A stretch of 64,000 nucleotides of DNA from Phycisphaerales bacterium. Lineage in GTDB: Bacteria > Planctomycetota > Phycisphaerae > Phycisphaerales > UBA1924. A model generated the notes under the pieces. That model was not told the origin of the DNA and searched no databases. It saw nothing but the letters and a program-made list of their open reading frames with translations. This document shows positions 25,416-34,806 of the stretch, in pieces. The stretch is taken from NCBI GenBank assembly GCA_029260345.1, contig JAJDDK010000008.1, positions 152,335 to 216,334 on the forward strand, in the 5' to 3' direction. Position numbers and translations under genes: made by a program. The stretch's first letter is position 1. The number at the start of each line of letters is the position of its first letter.

Positions 25416-27994
25416 CCGATCGAGATCGTTACGCGCGCTTGCATTCGCTTTTTCGCGCGGCGCGCGAATTGCCCATCGATGAGCGGGAAGTGTTTCTTCA
25501 AGGCGAATGCGCCGATGACGAGGCGCTCAAACTCGAGATTGAAAGTCTCCTCAACCTCGCCGACCAAGAGAACGACCCGCTCAGCGATGGCGCCATTTCC
25601 AGCGGCGCACAATTCGCGGCGCTCTCGGAGCGACGATCCGCAAATCAGTCACCGGAAAACATGCCCGATGAAATCGGCGGATGCCGCATTCTGCGGCGGC
25701 TCGGCTCGGGCGGCATGGGAATCGTCTGGGAAGCGGAGCAAATTGAGCCGCACCGGCGCGTCGCAGTCAAAGTGCTCGGCTGGATCACGTCCGAATCCAT
25801 CGTGCGGCGTTTTCGCCGAGAATCCGAAGCGCTGGCGATGCTCAAGCATCCCGGCGTCGCTCAAATCTATGACTTTGGCATTGAAACGCGTTCGGGACAG
25901 GACACGCCGTACATCATCATGGAACTCGTCGAAGGGCTTCCGCTGAACGCTTATGCGCGGAAGAACGGGCTGGACGCTGATGCGTGTCTCGAGCTCATTG
26001 CCACGATTTGTGCAGCCGTGGAGCACGCGCACCAGCGCGGCGTTATTCACCGCGACCTCAAACCCGACAACATCCTCGTCGAGCCAACCGGTCAAACCAA
26101 AGTTCTTGACTTTGGAATCGCGCGCATCACGCAGGATGACATGAACCTGACGCGCGAGACCGAAGTCGGTCAGGTCGTTGGCACCGCCGCATACATGAGC
26201 CCCGAACAAGCCGCCGGAGATTCGGCGGAGATTGATACACGAAGCGATGTCTACGCGCTCGGCGCTATTTTGTATGAATTGCTTTCCGGCAAACCACCGC
26301 ACTCGGCGCAGGGCGGTTCGCTGCTTGAGCTGCTCAACGCGATTCGAGAGTCGACTCCTGCGCTCCTCGGGCGCACGGACCCGCGATTGCGGGGCGATGT
26401 CGAAACGATCGTCGCCAAAGCGCTTGAGAAGGACAAAGACAGGCGTTACCAATCCGCAGGCGAGCTTGCCGAGGATATCCGGCGGTATTTGAAAGACCTC
26501 CCGATCGCAGCGCATGCGCCAAGCGCGATCTATCAGCTTAAGAAATACGCGAAGCGCAATCGGCTGCTCATGTCGAGCCTCGCCATTGTGATTCTTTCAC
26601 TCACTGTCGGATTTGGCGCCACCGGAATCGCGCTTTCGCGTGAATCGCGTCAGCGGGCGCGTGCCGAAGCCGAACTCCTCCGAGCAAACACGGCTCTTGG
26701 ATATCTGGAATCAACACTCTTGAGCGTGACGCCAACCGAAGCGGCCGGGCTCGACACCGCGCTGATGCGCACCATTCTTGATCGGGCCGCGGCGCGCGTG
26801 GATGAACAGCTTCAGGATCAACCCGAGATTCATGCGCAATTGCTATCGCTGTTCGGGCGCGCGTACGGGCGCATCAGCGAGTTTGATCTTTCCGTCGAAT
26901 ACCTTGAGCGGTCCATCGCGCTTCTTGAGGAATTGCACGGCGCCGATTCGCCCGATCGGCTTCAAGCCATGTATGCCCTTGGCGGCACGCTCCGATTGGC
27001 TGGAGACTTAGAATCCGCCGCAACAGTGATCGACGACGCGCTGCGCATCCAGGCCGACAATGTGACTGAAAGCAAAGACCTCTTTGACTCTCTGCATGAA
27101 CGAGGCCAGATCTGTATCGGCATGGGCGACTTTGAAGAGGCGTTGAATCACGCCGATGAAGCGATTGCACTCGTCAACAACGACACCGATGTCGTTGATG
27201 AAGGACGGGTGCGGACGCTTCGCGGGCACGCACTGCGGCATCTTGGTCGCCTCGATGATGCTGCGGCGGAGTACGCCGCGAGCTTTTCTATCTATGAAGA
27301 TGCCGGCCTCGACAACACGCTCGAATTTGCGGATGTCACCAATTCACTCGCGCTCATTCATCGGCAGCGAAACGAATTTGCTGAGGCTGAACTTCTCTAC
27401 AAGCGAGCGCTCGCGATTCGGCAATCCATTGATCCGCGCCCCGATCCCGGCGTCGCGGCGATGCTGAACAACCTGGGGCGCGCCCTCATCGTTCAGCAGA
27501 AAACAGATGAAGCGGCGGACATCGTGCGCCAGTCAGTCGACATGCACATCGCCCTGTTTGGCAAGGAGCACTTCGGCACGGCCATCGCGATTGTGACGCT
27601 CGCAGAAGTACAAGGTCAGCAGGGCCGCGTGGATGAATCGCTCGAGAATTACGACGAAGGGCTGGTGTTGATGGAGCGGTTGCTGGGCGAAGATCACCCG
27701 CATCTCGTGACTCTTGCCAACAACAAGTGCATCGTCCTGTGTCAGGCTGGACGCTTCGAGGAAGCCCTTCTCATTCTCGACGGCGCATTGCGCACCGTGG
27801 AAGAACGCGACCTGCCGCCGGCGACCTACCGGGCGCCGCTGCTCGTGCGCAAAGCACAGGCCACGCGCGGCTTGGGGCGATTCGACGAAGCCGCACGCCT
27901 CGAACAGGATGCGCTTGATTCCTTTCCGCCTGACGATCCCCGCCGCGCCGCCTTGTTCGATTCGATCGCTGCGCGAGAGTCGGATTCTGATTAA
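25412..27994 (+). CDS. Ser/Thr protein kinase with transmembrane helix and TPR domain
   Basis: An 860-residue receptor-like kinase translated by overlap with the sigma factor gene. Residues 93-365 are a PknB-type kinase with Lys120 in VAVKVL, Asp214 in HRDLKPDN and Asp233 in DFG, all intact. One transmembrane helix follows at about 385-408 (SSLAIVILSLTVGFGATGIAL). Residues about 470-850 are tetratricopeptide repeats (for example LYKRALAIRQSID), probably sensing or docking on the far side of the membrane. The pair with an ECF factor is a common planctomycete module in which the kinase is thought to control sigma activity. Confidence 0.92.
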   Translation: MTDRDRYARLHSLFRAARELPIDEREVFLQGECADDEALKLEIESLLNLADQENDPLSDGAISSGAQFAALSERRSANQSPENMPDEIGGCRILRRLGSGGMGIVWEAEQIEPHRRVAVKVLGWITSESIVRRFRRESEALAMLKHPGVAQIYDFGIETRSGQDTPYIIMELVEGLPLNAYARKNGLDADACLELIATICAAVEHAHQRGVIHRDLKPDNILVEPTGQTKVLDFGIARITQDDMNLTRETEVGQVVGTAAYMSPEQAAGDSAEIDTRSDVYALGAILYELLSGKPPHSAQGGSLLELLNAIRESTPALLGRTDPRLRGDVETIVAKALEKDKDRRYQSAGELAEDIRRYLKDLPIAAHAPSAIYQLKKYAKRNRLLMSSLAIVILSLTVGFGATGIALSRESRQRARAEAELLRANTALGYLESTLLSVTPTEAAGLDTALMRTILDRAAARVDEQLQDQPEIHAQLLSLFGRAYGRISEFDLSVEYLERSIALLEELHGADSPDRLQAMYALGGTLRLAGDLESAATVIDDALRIQADNVTESKDLFDSLHERGQICIGMGDFEEALNHADEAIALVNNDTDVVDEGRVRTLRGHALRHLGRLDDAAAEYAASFSIYEDAGLDNTLEFADVTNSLALIHRQRNEFAEAELLYKRALAIRQSIDPRPDPGVAAMLNNLGRALIVQQKTDEAADIVRQSVDMHIALFGKEHFGTAIAIVTLAEVQGQQGRVDESLENYDEGLVLMERLLGEDHPHLVTLANNKCIVLCQAGRFEEALLILDGALRTVEERDLPPATYRAPLLVRKAQATRGLGRFDEAARLEQDALDSFPPDDPRRAALFDSIAARESDSD

Positions 27995-28077
27995 AAGACT
28001 GGATGCGACTGTTGATGAGCCGCATCCAGCGCATTGTCTTTACTCCACGTATTCGCGGCAATTACGAATGTTGCTCG

Positions 28078-29736
28078 TTAGTTGCCGGTCGGGATCGGAA
28101 TATTGACGCCGTCCTTCTCGAGTTGTTCACGAATATGCATGAAGCGGAAGTAGTTTGAAAGCTCGATCGGCCCTGTGTACGACTCGCTTTGCATTGGACG
28201 GGGCGGGTAGTCGATGTACGTTTTCATCTTCTTCTTGATCGATTCGCTGATGGTCACCATGACCCAAGTGCGCTCCGTGAAGTTATTCATGAAGATGTCG
28301 TAGCGTTCCTGCGGATCCTGCCACAAATCAAAAACTTGCGGCACCGTGGCGGCGTACTTCTCAGCACCCTTCCATCCGAGGTTGGAATCAACCGCGAGGC
28401 CGCCGGTCGCCTGACCATCGTCGCCGCGCAGATTGAAGAGCGCCTTGTAGTTGCCCACGCGGGCCGCGCCCGGCGTCAACTCATTCTCGGTGAAATAAAA
28501 CCACGAGCCGCGCTCGCTCTTGCCAGTGCCAAACAGCACCGGCGACATGTCGTAGCTGTCGAAAATGATCGGCTGGCCGTCGCGATCGTTCTCAGGAAGA
28601 TCCACTCCGGCGACCGACGCAAAGGTGGCCATCAAATCGAGACCGCCGAGGATGTCATGGTTCTTGGTGTTGGCTTTGATCTTGCCGGGCATCCAGGCGA
28701 TGGCGGGCACACGGTTGCCGCCTTCGCGAACGGTGCCCTTGGTGCCGCGGAACGGCGTGTAACCGGCGTCGGGATACACATCCTGCCAGGCGCCGTTGTC
28801 CGTCGTGTAAATGACCAGTGTGTTCTTGTCGAGACCCAGCGAACGCACTTTCTCCATGATGCGGCCGATGCGCGAATCAAGCTCCACGGCCGAGTCGGCA
28901 TACTTGGACTTGGACATCGACTTGTGCTCGTAATCCGGGTGCGGCATGTTCGGCTGGTGCAGCTTCATGAAGTTCACACTCATGAAGAACGGCGCCTTCG
29001 ACTTCGCCGCAGAGTCGAGATACTCCAGCGCGGCCTTTTCGACGTAGCCATCAAAAAACGGAATGCCGACGACGCCGATCGGATACTCGGGCGTGCTCTC
29101 GTTGGGCTTGTCCACGTACTGGCCGTTGATCTTGAATTCCTCAACCGCCTTTTCGCCCGCCTTTCCGGACAGAGCGCCAATCGTCACTTTCTTGAACATC
29201 GCCCGCAATTCAGGACTCATGTCGGGGAACCACGTCGGGTCCGCATAGGTGTATGCGTTCAGGTGATACAGGCCGACGTACTTCATCTCGTCATAGCCCT
29301 GCGCGTTAGGGAGCGCGTAATCCGCTTCGCCGAGGTGCCACTTGCCGGTGAAGAACGTGTTGTAGCCCGCTTTCTTGAGAACAGAGGCGAGCGTCCACTC
29401 CGCTGCGGGCAATCCGCCGCCTTGCCCCTGAAAGGCGACGGTGGTCATGCCGCTGCGATTGGGAATGCGCCCGGTCTGCATCGCCGCGCGTCCGGGCGTG
29501 CAACTCGGCTGCGCATAGAACGAGAAGAAGGTCATGCCTTCTTCAGCGAGCCGATCAATGTTCGGCGTGGGCATGCCGCGCCCAACGCCGCCGCCGTACG
29601 GCCCGAGATCGCCGTAGCCGGTGTCATCAGAAACAATCATGATGATGTTTGGTTTGTCGGTTTGCTGGGCCATCGCATGCGCGCATGAAACGAGCATCGA
29701 TGCGACCGCCAGGCAACCTGCGGTGAACATTCGCAT
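28078..29736 (-). CDS. Exported sulfatase (arylsulfatase family)
   Basis: A 552-residue periplasmic or secreted enzyme that removes sulfate from organic sulfate esters. A signal peptide is followed by PNIIMIVSDDTGYGDLG (metal-binding Asp pair). The sulfatase motif CTPGR begins at Cys79; it fits C-x-P-x-R and needs conversion of the Cys to formylglycine by a maturase not seen in this window. TGKWHLGE supplies the conserved Lys/His of the active site. ATG 29736 is preferred over the ATG nine bases upstream because GGAG is then at a normal distance. The target is probably a sulfated polysaccharide. Confidence 0.92.
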   Translation of the reverse strand: MRMFTAGCLAVASMLVSCAHAMAQQTDKPNIIMIVSDDTGYGDLGPYGGGVGRGMPTPNIDRLAEEGMTFFSFYAQPSCTPGRAAMQTGRIPNRSGMTTVAFQGQGGGLPAAEWTLASVLKKAGYNTFFTGKWHLGEADYALPNAQGYDEMKYVGLYHLNAYTYADPTWFPDMSPELRAMFKKVTIGALSGKAGEKAVEEFKINGQYVDKPNESTPEYPIGVVGIPFFDGYVEKAALEYLDSAAKSKAPFFMSVNFMKLHQPNMPHPDYEHKSMSKSKYADSAVELDSRIGRIMEKVRSLGLDKNTLVIYTTDNGAWQDVYPDAGYTPFRGTKGTVREGGNRVPAIAWMPGKIKANTKNHDILGGLDLMATFASVAGVDLPENDRDGQPIIFDSYDMSPVLFGTGKSERGSWFYFTENELTPGAARVGNYKALFNLRGDDGQATGGLAVDSNLGWKGAEKYAATVPQVFDLWQDPQERYDIFMNNFTERTWVMVTISESIKKKMKTYIDYPPRPMQSESYTGPIELSNYFRFMHIREQLEKDGVNIPIPTGN

Positions 29737-29918
29737 GGTTTCCATCTCCGTGAGGCATTCAGAACGGCGCGCTCTCCGCCGGGCGTCGCCGTCTGAATCA
29801 TTCTTGAATCAGACGGCGGCAGTATATGTAGAAAACCACAATCGACGGACTTACAGGGCGGCGGCAAAGCGCTTGTTCATAAATCCCTGACCGGATTCGG
29901 ACATGTGAGCTGCGAGCT

Positions 29919-30788
29919 TTACGGCGCTTCGCACCGATCCTCCGGCAGCGGTTCAAAGAGAATGTTCACGACCGTCCAATCACCATTGACTCTCATGAGC
30001 TGCATGTAGTCAAACCACACAGCGCCGGTCAGTTTCGCAATGGCAACGTTGTCGCGAATCTCGTACACCTCAATATCGCACCGCGCTTTGCCCGGATCAA
30101 AGCCAAGCACGCGATTGAACGTCTCGCCGAGAATTCGAATCTCTTCCCACGTGATCGGCCGAAAATAGTCAAACCCCTCGCCTTCACGCCACTGCTCGAC
30201 GGTTCGTTTCGAAAGGCTCGGGTGACAGGTCGCCTGCACTTTGTCGCCATCGACCTCGTAGAACCCGATGCAGTAGTCGCGGACAACCTGACGAATCTCA
30301 TCTTCGCCTTCTCGCGTCGGCGCCGGCGGCGCAGCGCCATTTTCATCGAGAATGATGACCGCCGAATCCGCAATCAGCCAGCGCCCGTCAAAATGCGCGA
30401 GGTGAAGGAAATCGACGACATCCTCCATGACGACGACGGCCGCGGCGGACCATTGCTCGACGTCAAACACAGTGATGTCGCATCGGCCACTTTCAGGATG
30501 GTCACGCTTCGTTTCGTTGAGCCGCGTGCCGTAGAACTGCAACCGATCGTGGTCATACGGGCGCACCCATTCGTCACTCGGGCGTCCCCAATAGGTATTC
30601 GCCACGGCGCGACGCGCGATGTCGTGATGAGCGCGAGACTGCACCGTTTCCACATCGCCAGCGTACTTTGCATCGACGTATTCCCGAATCGCCGACTCAA
30701 CGGCTTGCTCAGTGATCGGCTCCGATGCCATCGCCGTGGCAGACGACGCCCCGAAAACGATCGCGGCCAACCAAAACTTTCCATTCAT
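29919..30788 (-). CDS. Exported protein with two NTF2-like (lumazine-binding-like) domains
   Basis: A 289-residue protein with a signal peptide (residues 1-21). Two tandem NTF2-like domains follow. Each starts with a helix that includes a YxDxKYAGD- or YCIGFYEVDGDK-type segment and a His-containing HxxxxRR/HPSLSKR motif, as in the putative lumazine-binding family. The two halves look like an internal duplication. The function is unknown. It lies 20 bases after the kelch-like gene, so the two are probably one operon. ATG 30788 follows GGGAGC. Confidence 0.75.
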   Translation of the reverse strand: MNGKFWLAAIVFGASSATAMASEPITEQAVESAIREYVDAKYAGDVETVQSRAHHDIARRAVANTYWGRPSDEWVRPYDHDRLQFYGTRLNETKRDHPESGRCDITVFDVEQWSAAAVVVMEDVVDFLHLAHFDGRWLIADSAVIILDENGAAPPAPTREGEDEIRQVVRDYCIGFYEVDGDKVQATCHPSLSKRTVEQWREGEGFDYFRPITWEEIRILGETFNRVLGFDPGKARCDIEVYEIRDNVAIAKLTGAVWFDYMQLMRVNGDWTVVNILFEPLPEDRCEAP

Positions 30789-30808
30789 TTGAGTGCTCCC
30801 GAAGTAAT

Positions 30809-31888
30809 TCAATTCTGTGCGGATGAAAGATCAAGGACGACCCAGTCGGTGTACCGCCCTTCACGCGAGTTTCCGAAACCCAGATAAAACCGGTTTGAAT
30901 CCGGATCAGCGAATCCGACGCCCGACGACCGGCGCGGCGGTCCGTTCTCATCAGACTGTTGCGTCACCGTCCATGCGCCGGTCTCATCACGAACAACCGT
31001 GACAAGTCCCGGCACGTTTGTGCGCGCATCGGCGGTGCCGCACCAGATCACGAGCCGATCGGTTTCGTCGTCGAATGCGAACATGGCGTTCCGCCGGCCG
31101 ATTGGGGGATCATCAATCTCAATCAATCTCCATTTCGGAGATTCGCCGCGAACGGAAAGCGCCCAAAGCTCCTGCGACATGGGCATCGGGTTCTCTGCCG
31201 AACCGGGCGTCTGGCCACTCAACATGATCAGTTCACCGCGATCAGAATCGAACCCATATGAGGAGCCGAACCGCGGGCCGGGTTGCGCTTCGCTTGCAAG
31301 CTCAGTCCACGTAACGCGATGTTCATCATCAAACGTTCCGATCCACGTGTCGCTGAGGAATCCGGTCGGCGCGGCGCCATGGGTGACGATCAACGCGCCG
31401 ATCTTCGGATCGAACGCGAAGGCGTGCAGCGCTCGAGCCGCCGGCGGGTTGAGTTGCTCAACGCGAGTGAACGCAAGTATGTCGCCGTCAAGTTCGGCAC
31501 AAAAAAGCTCGTTGTTCGTCGCGAAATTCGCGCCATAACCACCGAAGAGGTACGCATGGTCGGCGCCGCGTGCCTGTGCCACGCGCCTTGAACCGGCTGG
31601 GCTCGGCACATCACCCTCGAGCGTGAGCGGCTTCCACGCCTTGGACTTGAGATCGAACGCCCATGCATCTCCAAGTGGCCCCCCCTGCGGCTCGTAACCA
31701 GATCCGCCAAAGATGACCACCTGATCACCGAAGATCATTAAGCTCTGATGTTCGCGTGCCGCAGGACCATCGTCAGTCCATTCAATGCGATCCGGCCAAG
31801 AGACGGCTTGATCGTTGAACTCGGCGCTGGCGAAGGTGGCAACCGACGCATAGCAAACGATTGCTGTGAAACATGATCCCTCATTCAT
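30809..31888 (-). CDS. Exported kelch-repeat beta-propeller protein
   Basis: A 359-residue protein with a signal peptide (about residues 1-22) and a chain of kelch-type repeats with the recurring GG..L.D.W.fD...W pattern, for example LGDAWAFDLKSKAWKPL and LFGGYG. This should fold into a beta-propeller, a binding scaffold rather than a recognised enzyme; the galactose-oxidase Cys/Tyr pair is not apparent. It is the first gene of a two-gene minus-strand operon with the NTF2-like gene. CGGAGC precedes the ATG. The ArsR-like regulator just upstream is a candidate controller. Confidence 0.78.
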   Translation of the reverse strand: MNEGSCFTAIVCYASVATFASAEFNDQAVSWPDRIEWTDDGPAAREHQSLMIFGDQVVIFGGSGYEPQGGPLGDAWAFDLKSKAWKPLTLEGDVPSPAGSRRVAQARGADHAYLFGGYGANFATNNELFCAELDGDILAFTRVEQLNPPAARALHAFAFDPKIGALIVTHGAAPTGFLSDTWIGTFDDEHRVTWTELASEAQPGPRFGSSYGFDSDRGELIMLSGQTPGSAENPMPMSQELWALSVRGESPKWRLIEIDDPPIGRRNAMFAFDDETDRLVIWCGTADARTNVPGLVTVVRDETGAWTVTQQSDENGPPRRSSGVGFADPDSNRFYLGFGNSREGRYTDWVVLDLSSAQN

Positions 31889-32004
31889 TCAATTGCTCCG
31901 TTTCCATTCGGTCATTGGGATTGCCTCGACTCGCGGGCGAATCAAATCGAATTGTGCAGCCACGACGCCGCACCAATGCAACGACTTTCGTCTGCAATCG
32001 CCCG

Positions 32005-32595
32005 TCAGCGAGGACCGTGCGACATGATCGTGGTCGCGTGAATCAATTGCGTGCCTGGGCGTCGCTCGCGCGACATCAGGAAGTCCCGAAGCTCATCGAG
32101 TTTGTGGTTGAACGTTTCGAGTTCGTCGTCGTTGAGCCAGCCGCTCTTGGTCACCATGAATGTGTCGCGCAAGGGTCCGCGTGTAACGGGATTTGATTTT
32201 GCGGCGCGCGCGAATGATCGAGCCGCGTTTCGTGCGGCACTGGCCACAAGGTTGTTGATCGCATCGGTGACGTCTGGGTTCTTCGCGTCGTATACGAATC
32301 GCAGATCTGAATCCGCTTCGTAGAGCCGCGCATCCCGGCGCGCGGTTTCAACCGTCCCCGCGCGGGAGATGAGGCCGAGACTCTCCAGCACATCGAAATG
32401 ACGGTAGAGCGACCCCGGGCGGCGACCGATGCGGTCGGCGACGTCACGGATGGTGCGGGCCCCGCCCCACGCGATCGCGCTCAGAATCGCGAACCGGGTC
32501 GGGTCGGCAAGGGCGTTGATCGTCGCCGCATCGGTGATCTCGGCCCGAGATGGAGCTGATTGAGGTTGCCGGGTTTTAATCTGCTGAGATGCCAT
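32005..32595 (-). CDS. ArsR-like winged-helix transcriptional regulator
   Basis: A 196-residue regulator. The winged helix spans about residues 22-95: INALADPTRFAILSAIAWGG followed by IRDVADRIGRRPGSLYRHFDVL. No metal-binding ELCVC-type motif is present, so it is not a classical metal sensor. The C-terminal 100 residues are mostly helical and may bind a ligand or dimerise. It is located upstream of, and in the same direction as, the kelch/NTF2-like operon with a 116-base gap, and it marks the last chromosomal gene before the tRNA-Gly attachment site. Confidence 0.8.
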   Translation of the reverse strand: MASQQIKTRQPQSAPSRAEITDAATINALADPTRFAILSAIAWGGARTIRDVADRIGRRPGSLYRHFDVLESLGLISRAGTVETARRDARLYEADSDLRFVYDAKNPDVTDAINNLVASAARNAARSFARAAKSNPVTRGPLRDTFMVTKSGWLNDDELETFNHKLDELRDFLMSRERRPGTQLIHATTIMSHGPR

Positions 32596-32785
32596 TGTGC
32601 AGATTATTGGGAGAACTCGGCCGACGGTTGCAGGCGTTGACGGGAGCTCATCCCGAAATCCACAAATGGCCTCATGTTCAAGCGGGAGGCTCGACGGCGA
32701 TCACATGTCGTCACGGACAAAGGAGCGGCCGCACCGTATATTTTGAAGACAGGCTCGTTGGCATGACACGCATGGCGAACTTATT

Positions 32786-32857
32786 GCGGGTGTAGTTCAG
32801 TGGTAGAACGTCAGCTTCCCAAGCTGAATGTCGCCGGTTCGAGTCCGGTCACCCGCT
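32786..32857 (+). tRNA. tRNA-Gly(CCC), integration site of the mobile element
   Basis: A cloverleaf with acceptor arms GCGGGTG and CACCCGC, anticodon stem TCAGC/GCTGA around the loop TTCCCAA (anticodon CCC) and the T-arm GGTTCGAGTCC. The discriminator base is T and no CCA is encoded. The integrase frame runs antisense through most of this gene, which is the usual sign of a tRNA attachment site. The 3' part of the tRNA should be the direct-repeat core; no second copy was found to the right within the window. Confidence 0.93.
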
Positions 32858-34203
32858 TTCTGGAAACCTCTCGCACCGCGTCGCAAAACATCGCGTTTTG
32901 CAGCACGAGAGCGGGGTTTCGAGCCTCCACTTCTCTGCTCGCCGTTTGGCACTGAGTCGCATGCATTGGCGTCCGAAGGTGCCCTTACGTGCAGCGACTG
33001 CTGGGGCCAGTGCTGGGGTTCTGCTGGGGTTGAATCGGACGGTTGATCGCCAATGTCAGACCCGTCGGTCTCGCTCAGCGTCTGATCGGTGCGAACAGAG
33101 GGCAGCTTCGCTGCGGCCTTGGCCTGGTCGGAGAGTCGCAGGTCGGTGTAGTGGCGGAGGGTGGTGCTGATGTCCGCGTGCCGCATCTGGCGCTGCGCCT
33201 GTTGCGGTGTGACACCCGACTGGGCCAGGAGCGTCCCCGTTGTCGTCCGCAGAGCGTGGCGGTCAACGCGTCGGCCGAGCTCGTCATACTCGGCGATGCC
33301 CGCTCGTTTCAGGTCGGCGGAGAACGTGCGCGTTGTGGGCGAGGTCTCGAAGACGCGGTCGGCCCGGGTTGCCCCGATTGGCCGCATCTCGCGAAGTGCC
33401 TCAGTGACCTCGGGACTGAGCGCGATCCAGTCATCTCGCTTTGCCTTGCCCTTACTCGCTCGTACAAGGATCGCCTCATTGACGACGTCAACGTCATCCC
33501 AGGTCAAGCTGGCCATTTCGTTCATCCGGAGACCAGTCAGCGCGGCGACCAGGTAGAACGTCGCCCGCGGTCCTGACGATGCAATGAGTCGCTTGAGCTC
33601 CTCCTCGGTCAAGGCACGGCGCTTCACTCGCTTGTCGCGCGATTCATCGACCTTCGGGATGTGCTGGCAAGGGTTTGAGCCCAACCGCTCGGTGCGAACA
33701 TTCCAGTTCAGGAACGCGATGACCGCTGCACGGACGGCGTTGATGGTTCGCGGCCCGATCGTACGGACTTCTTTGTCCATCTCGTCGGAAGCGCTGTCGC
33801 GCAATTGCTTGACCGGCACCGTCCGCAGCGCCCGCAGGTGACGCTGGACGCGCACAGCATCCAAGTCGCTCAACCGCTTCGCCTCGACATCCTCGAACAT
33901 ACGCTTGAGCTGGCACTCGACGGTCCTGACGTGCCGCGGGTTGCATCCGCGGTGACGAAGATCGTCCAAGTATTCCTCAAGGAGCACGGCGAGGGGGCAC
34001 GACGAATGCTCGGCAATCCGGTCGGCGGCCGGGTCGATGATCCCCTCCCGACGGAGCATCACTTCGCTTTCGAGCTTGTTCGCCAGCCGCTCAGCCGCCC
34101 GCTTGTCCGTTGTCCGGCTCGACTTCTCGCGGCGAGCGCCCTCGTGATCAAACCATTGCACGATCCAATTGCCCTTGCCGTTCCGCTTGAACACAGTCGC
34201 CAT
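32797..34203 (-). CDS. Tyrosine recombinase (integrase) of the element
   Basis: A 468-residue phage-type integrase that catalyses site-specific integration and excision. The N-terminal part is an arm-binding plus SAM-like core-binding region (about 1-190). The catalytic domain shows Arg226 in TGLRMNE, His316 and Arg319 in HALR, His342 in MRHADI and the nucleophile Tyr352 in LRHYTD. Residues after about 365 are a low-complexity tail. The last 19 residues and the stop are encoded antisense to tRNA-Gly, so they depend on the integrated state. AAGGGAAC precedes the ATG. It is the last gene of a three-gene run with two HTH genes. Confidence 0.95.
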   Translation of the reverse strand: MATVFKRNGKGNWIVQWFDHEGARREKSSRTTDKRAAERLANKLESEVMLRREGIIDPAADRIAEHSSCPLAVLLEEYLDDLRHRGCNPRHVRTVECQLKRMFEDVEAKRLSDLDAVRVQRHLRALRTVPVKQLRDSASDEMDKEVRTIGPRTINAVRAAVIAFLNWNVRTERLGSNPCQHIPKVDESRDKRVKRRALTEEELKRLIASSGPRATFYLVAALTGLRMNEMASLTWDDVDVVNEAILVRASKGKAKRDDWIALSPEVTEALREMRPIGATRADRVFETSPTTRTFSADLKRAGIAEYDELGRRVDRHALRTTTGTLLAQSGVTPQQAQRQMRHADISTTLRHYTDLRLSDQAKAAAKLPSVRTDQTLSETDGSDIGDQPSDSTPAEPQHWPQQSLHVRAPSDANACDSVPNGEQRSGGSKPRSRAAKRDVLRRGARGFQKAGDRTRTGDIQLGKLTFYH

Positions 34204-34242
34204 AGCTTGTTCCCTTTCGGCGCGATCCTACACGCCGGGTTG

Positions 34243-34464
34243 TCACCGAGTGTTGTTTCGTGCGTGGTCTTCGAGCCACCGTCGGAGTTCCTCCACCGGA
34301 TAGAGCACTCTGGTGCCGATTCGGACGTGTGGAATGGTCTTGGCATTGGTCCAGGTCCACAGGAGCCGCTCGCTGATGCCGAGCATCGCAGCGGCTTCGC
34401 GCCTTCCGACCGCGAGCGGCTCGGGCGTCCCGGATCCGGTCTCCATTTTGTGGTGAGCGGTCAT
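34243..34464 (-). CDS. Small helix-turn-helix protein (AlpA/excisionase-like), second copy
   Basis: A 73-residue MerR-type winged HTH protein: LAVGRREAAAMLGISERLLW is the recognition region, followed by the RIGTRVLYPVEELRRWLED wing typical of excisionase and AlpA-like DNA-binding proteins. Its ATG overlaps the stop of the upstream HTH gene (ATGA), with GGAGCC in front. It ends 39 bases before the integrase start. As a likely recombination directionality factor or transcription regulator it should act with the integrase. Confidence 0.85.
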   Translation of the reverse strand: MTAHHKMETGSGTPEPLAVGRREAAAMLGISERLLWTWTNAKTIPHVRIGTRVLYPVEELRRWLEDHARNNTR

Positions 34465-34769
34465 TTCGGCTCCGATCCATGCGCTGTGAACCGAGGGGCA
34501 CGCCCAAGCTGACGCGCTCCGTTGAGGCGTTCCCAAGCAGGTCGTGCGGGAGCGCCGGCGGCGAGCCAAGACTCGATCTCGGTGCGGGACCAGCGGACGG
34601 CGCGTCCAAGACGAACTGGCTCCGGGAGCTTGCCGGCCTTGTGCAGCCGCCAAACGTGAGCTCGACTCACGCCGAGTAACTGGGCGACTTCTGATGCGGT
34701 GAGTGCGAGCGGCCGTGTTCCGGCATCTGGGATGTGGGTCACGAGAATGGCCTCCTTGAGTGTACGCAT
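34461..34769 (-). CDS. Helix-turn-helix protein (AlpA/excisionase-like), first copy
   Basis: A 102-residue protein with the same excisionase-type HTH as its neighbour: LALTASEVAQLLGVSRAHVW and then the wing RLGRAVRWSRTEIESWLAA. The C-terminal 25 residues are basic and disordered. Two ATG codons lie seven to eight bases apart in the direct repeat ATGCGTAC at the 5' end; the downstream one is used here. It heads the HTH-HTH-integrase cluster. One of the pair is probably the excisionase and the other may bind the attachment-site arms or regulate the cluster. Confidence 0.82.
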   Translation of the reverse strand: MRTLKEAILVTHIPDAGTRPLALTASEVAQLLGVSRAHVWRLHKAGKLPEPVRLGRAVRWSRTEIESWLAAGAPARPAWERLNGARQLGRAPRFTAHGSEPK

Positions 34770-34806
34770 GTACGCATGACTGCGAACAGTCGGCAGAAAA
34801 AAAGGG

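Noticed and set aside
28189..29688. 499-codon plus-strand open frame opposite the sulfatase
   Set aside because: The sulfatase signature and signal peptide are on the minus strand; the long opposite frame arises from GC-rich codon positions.
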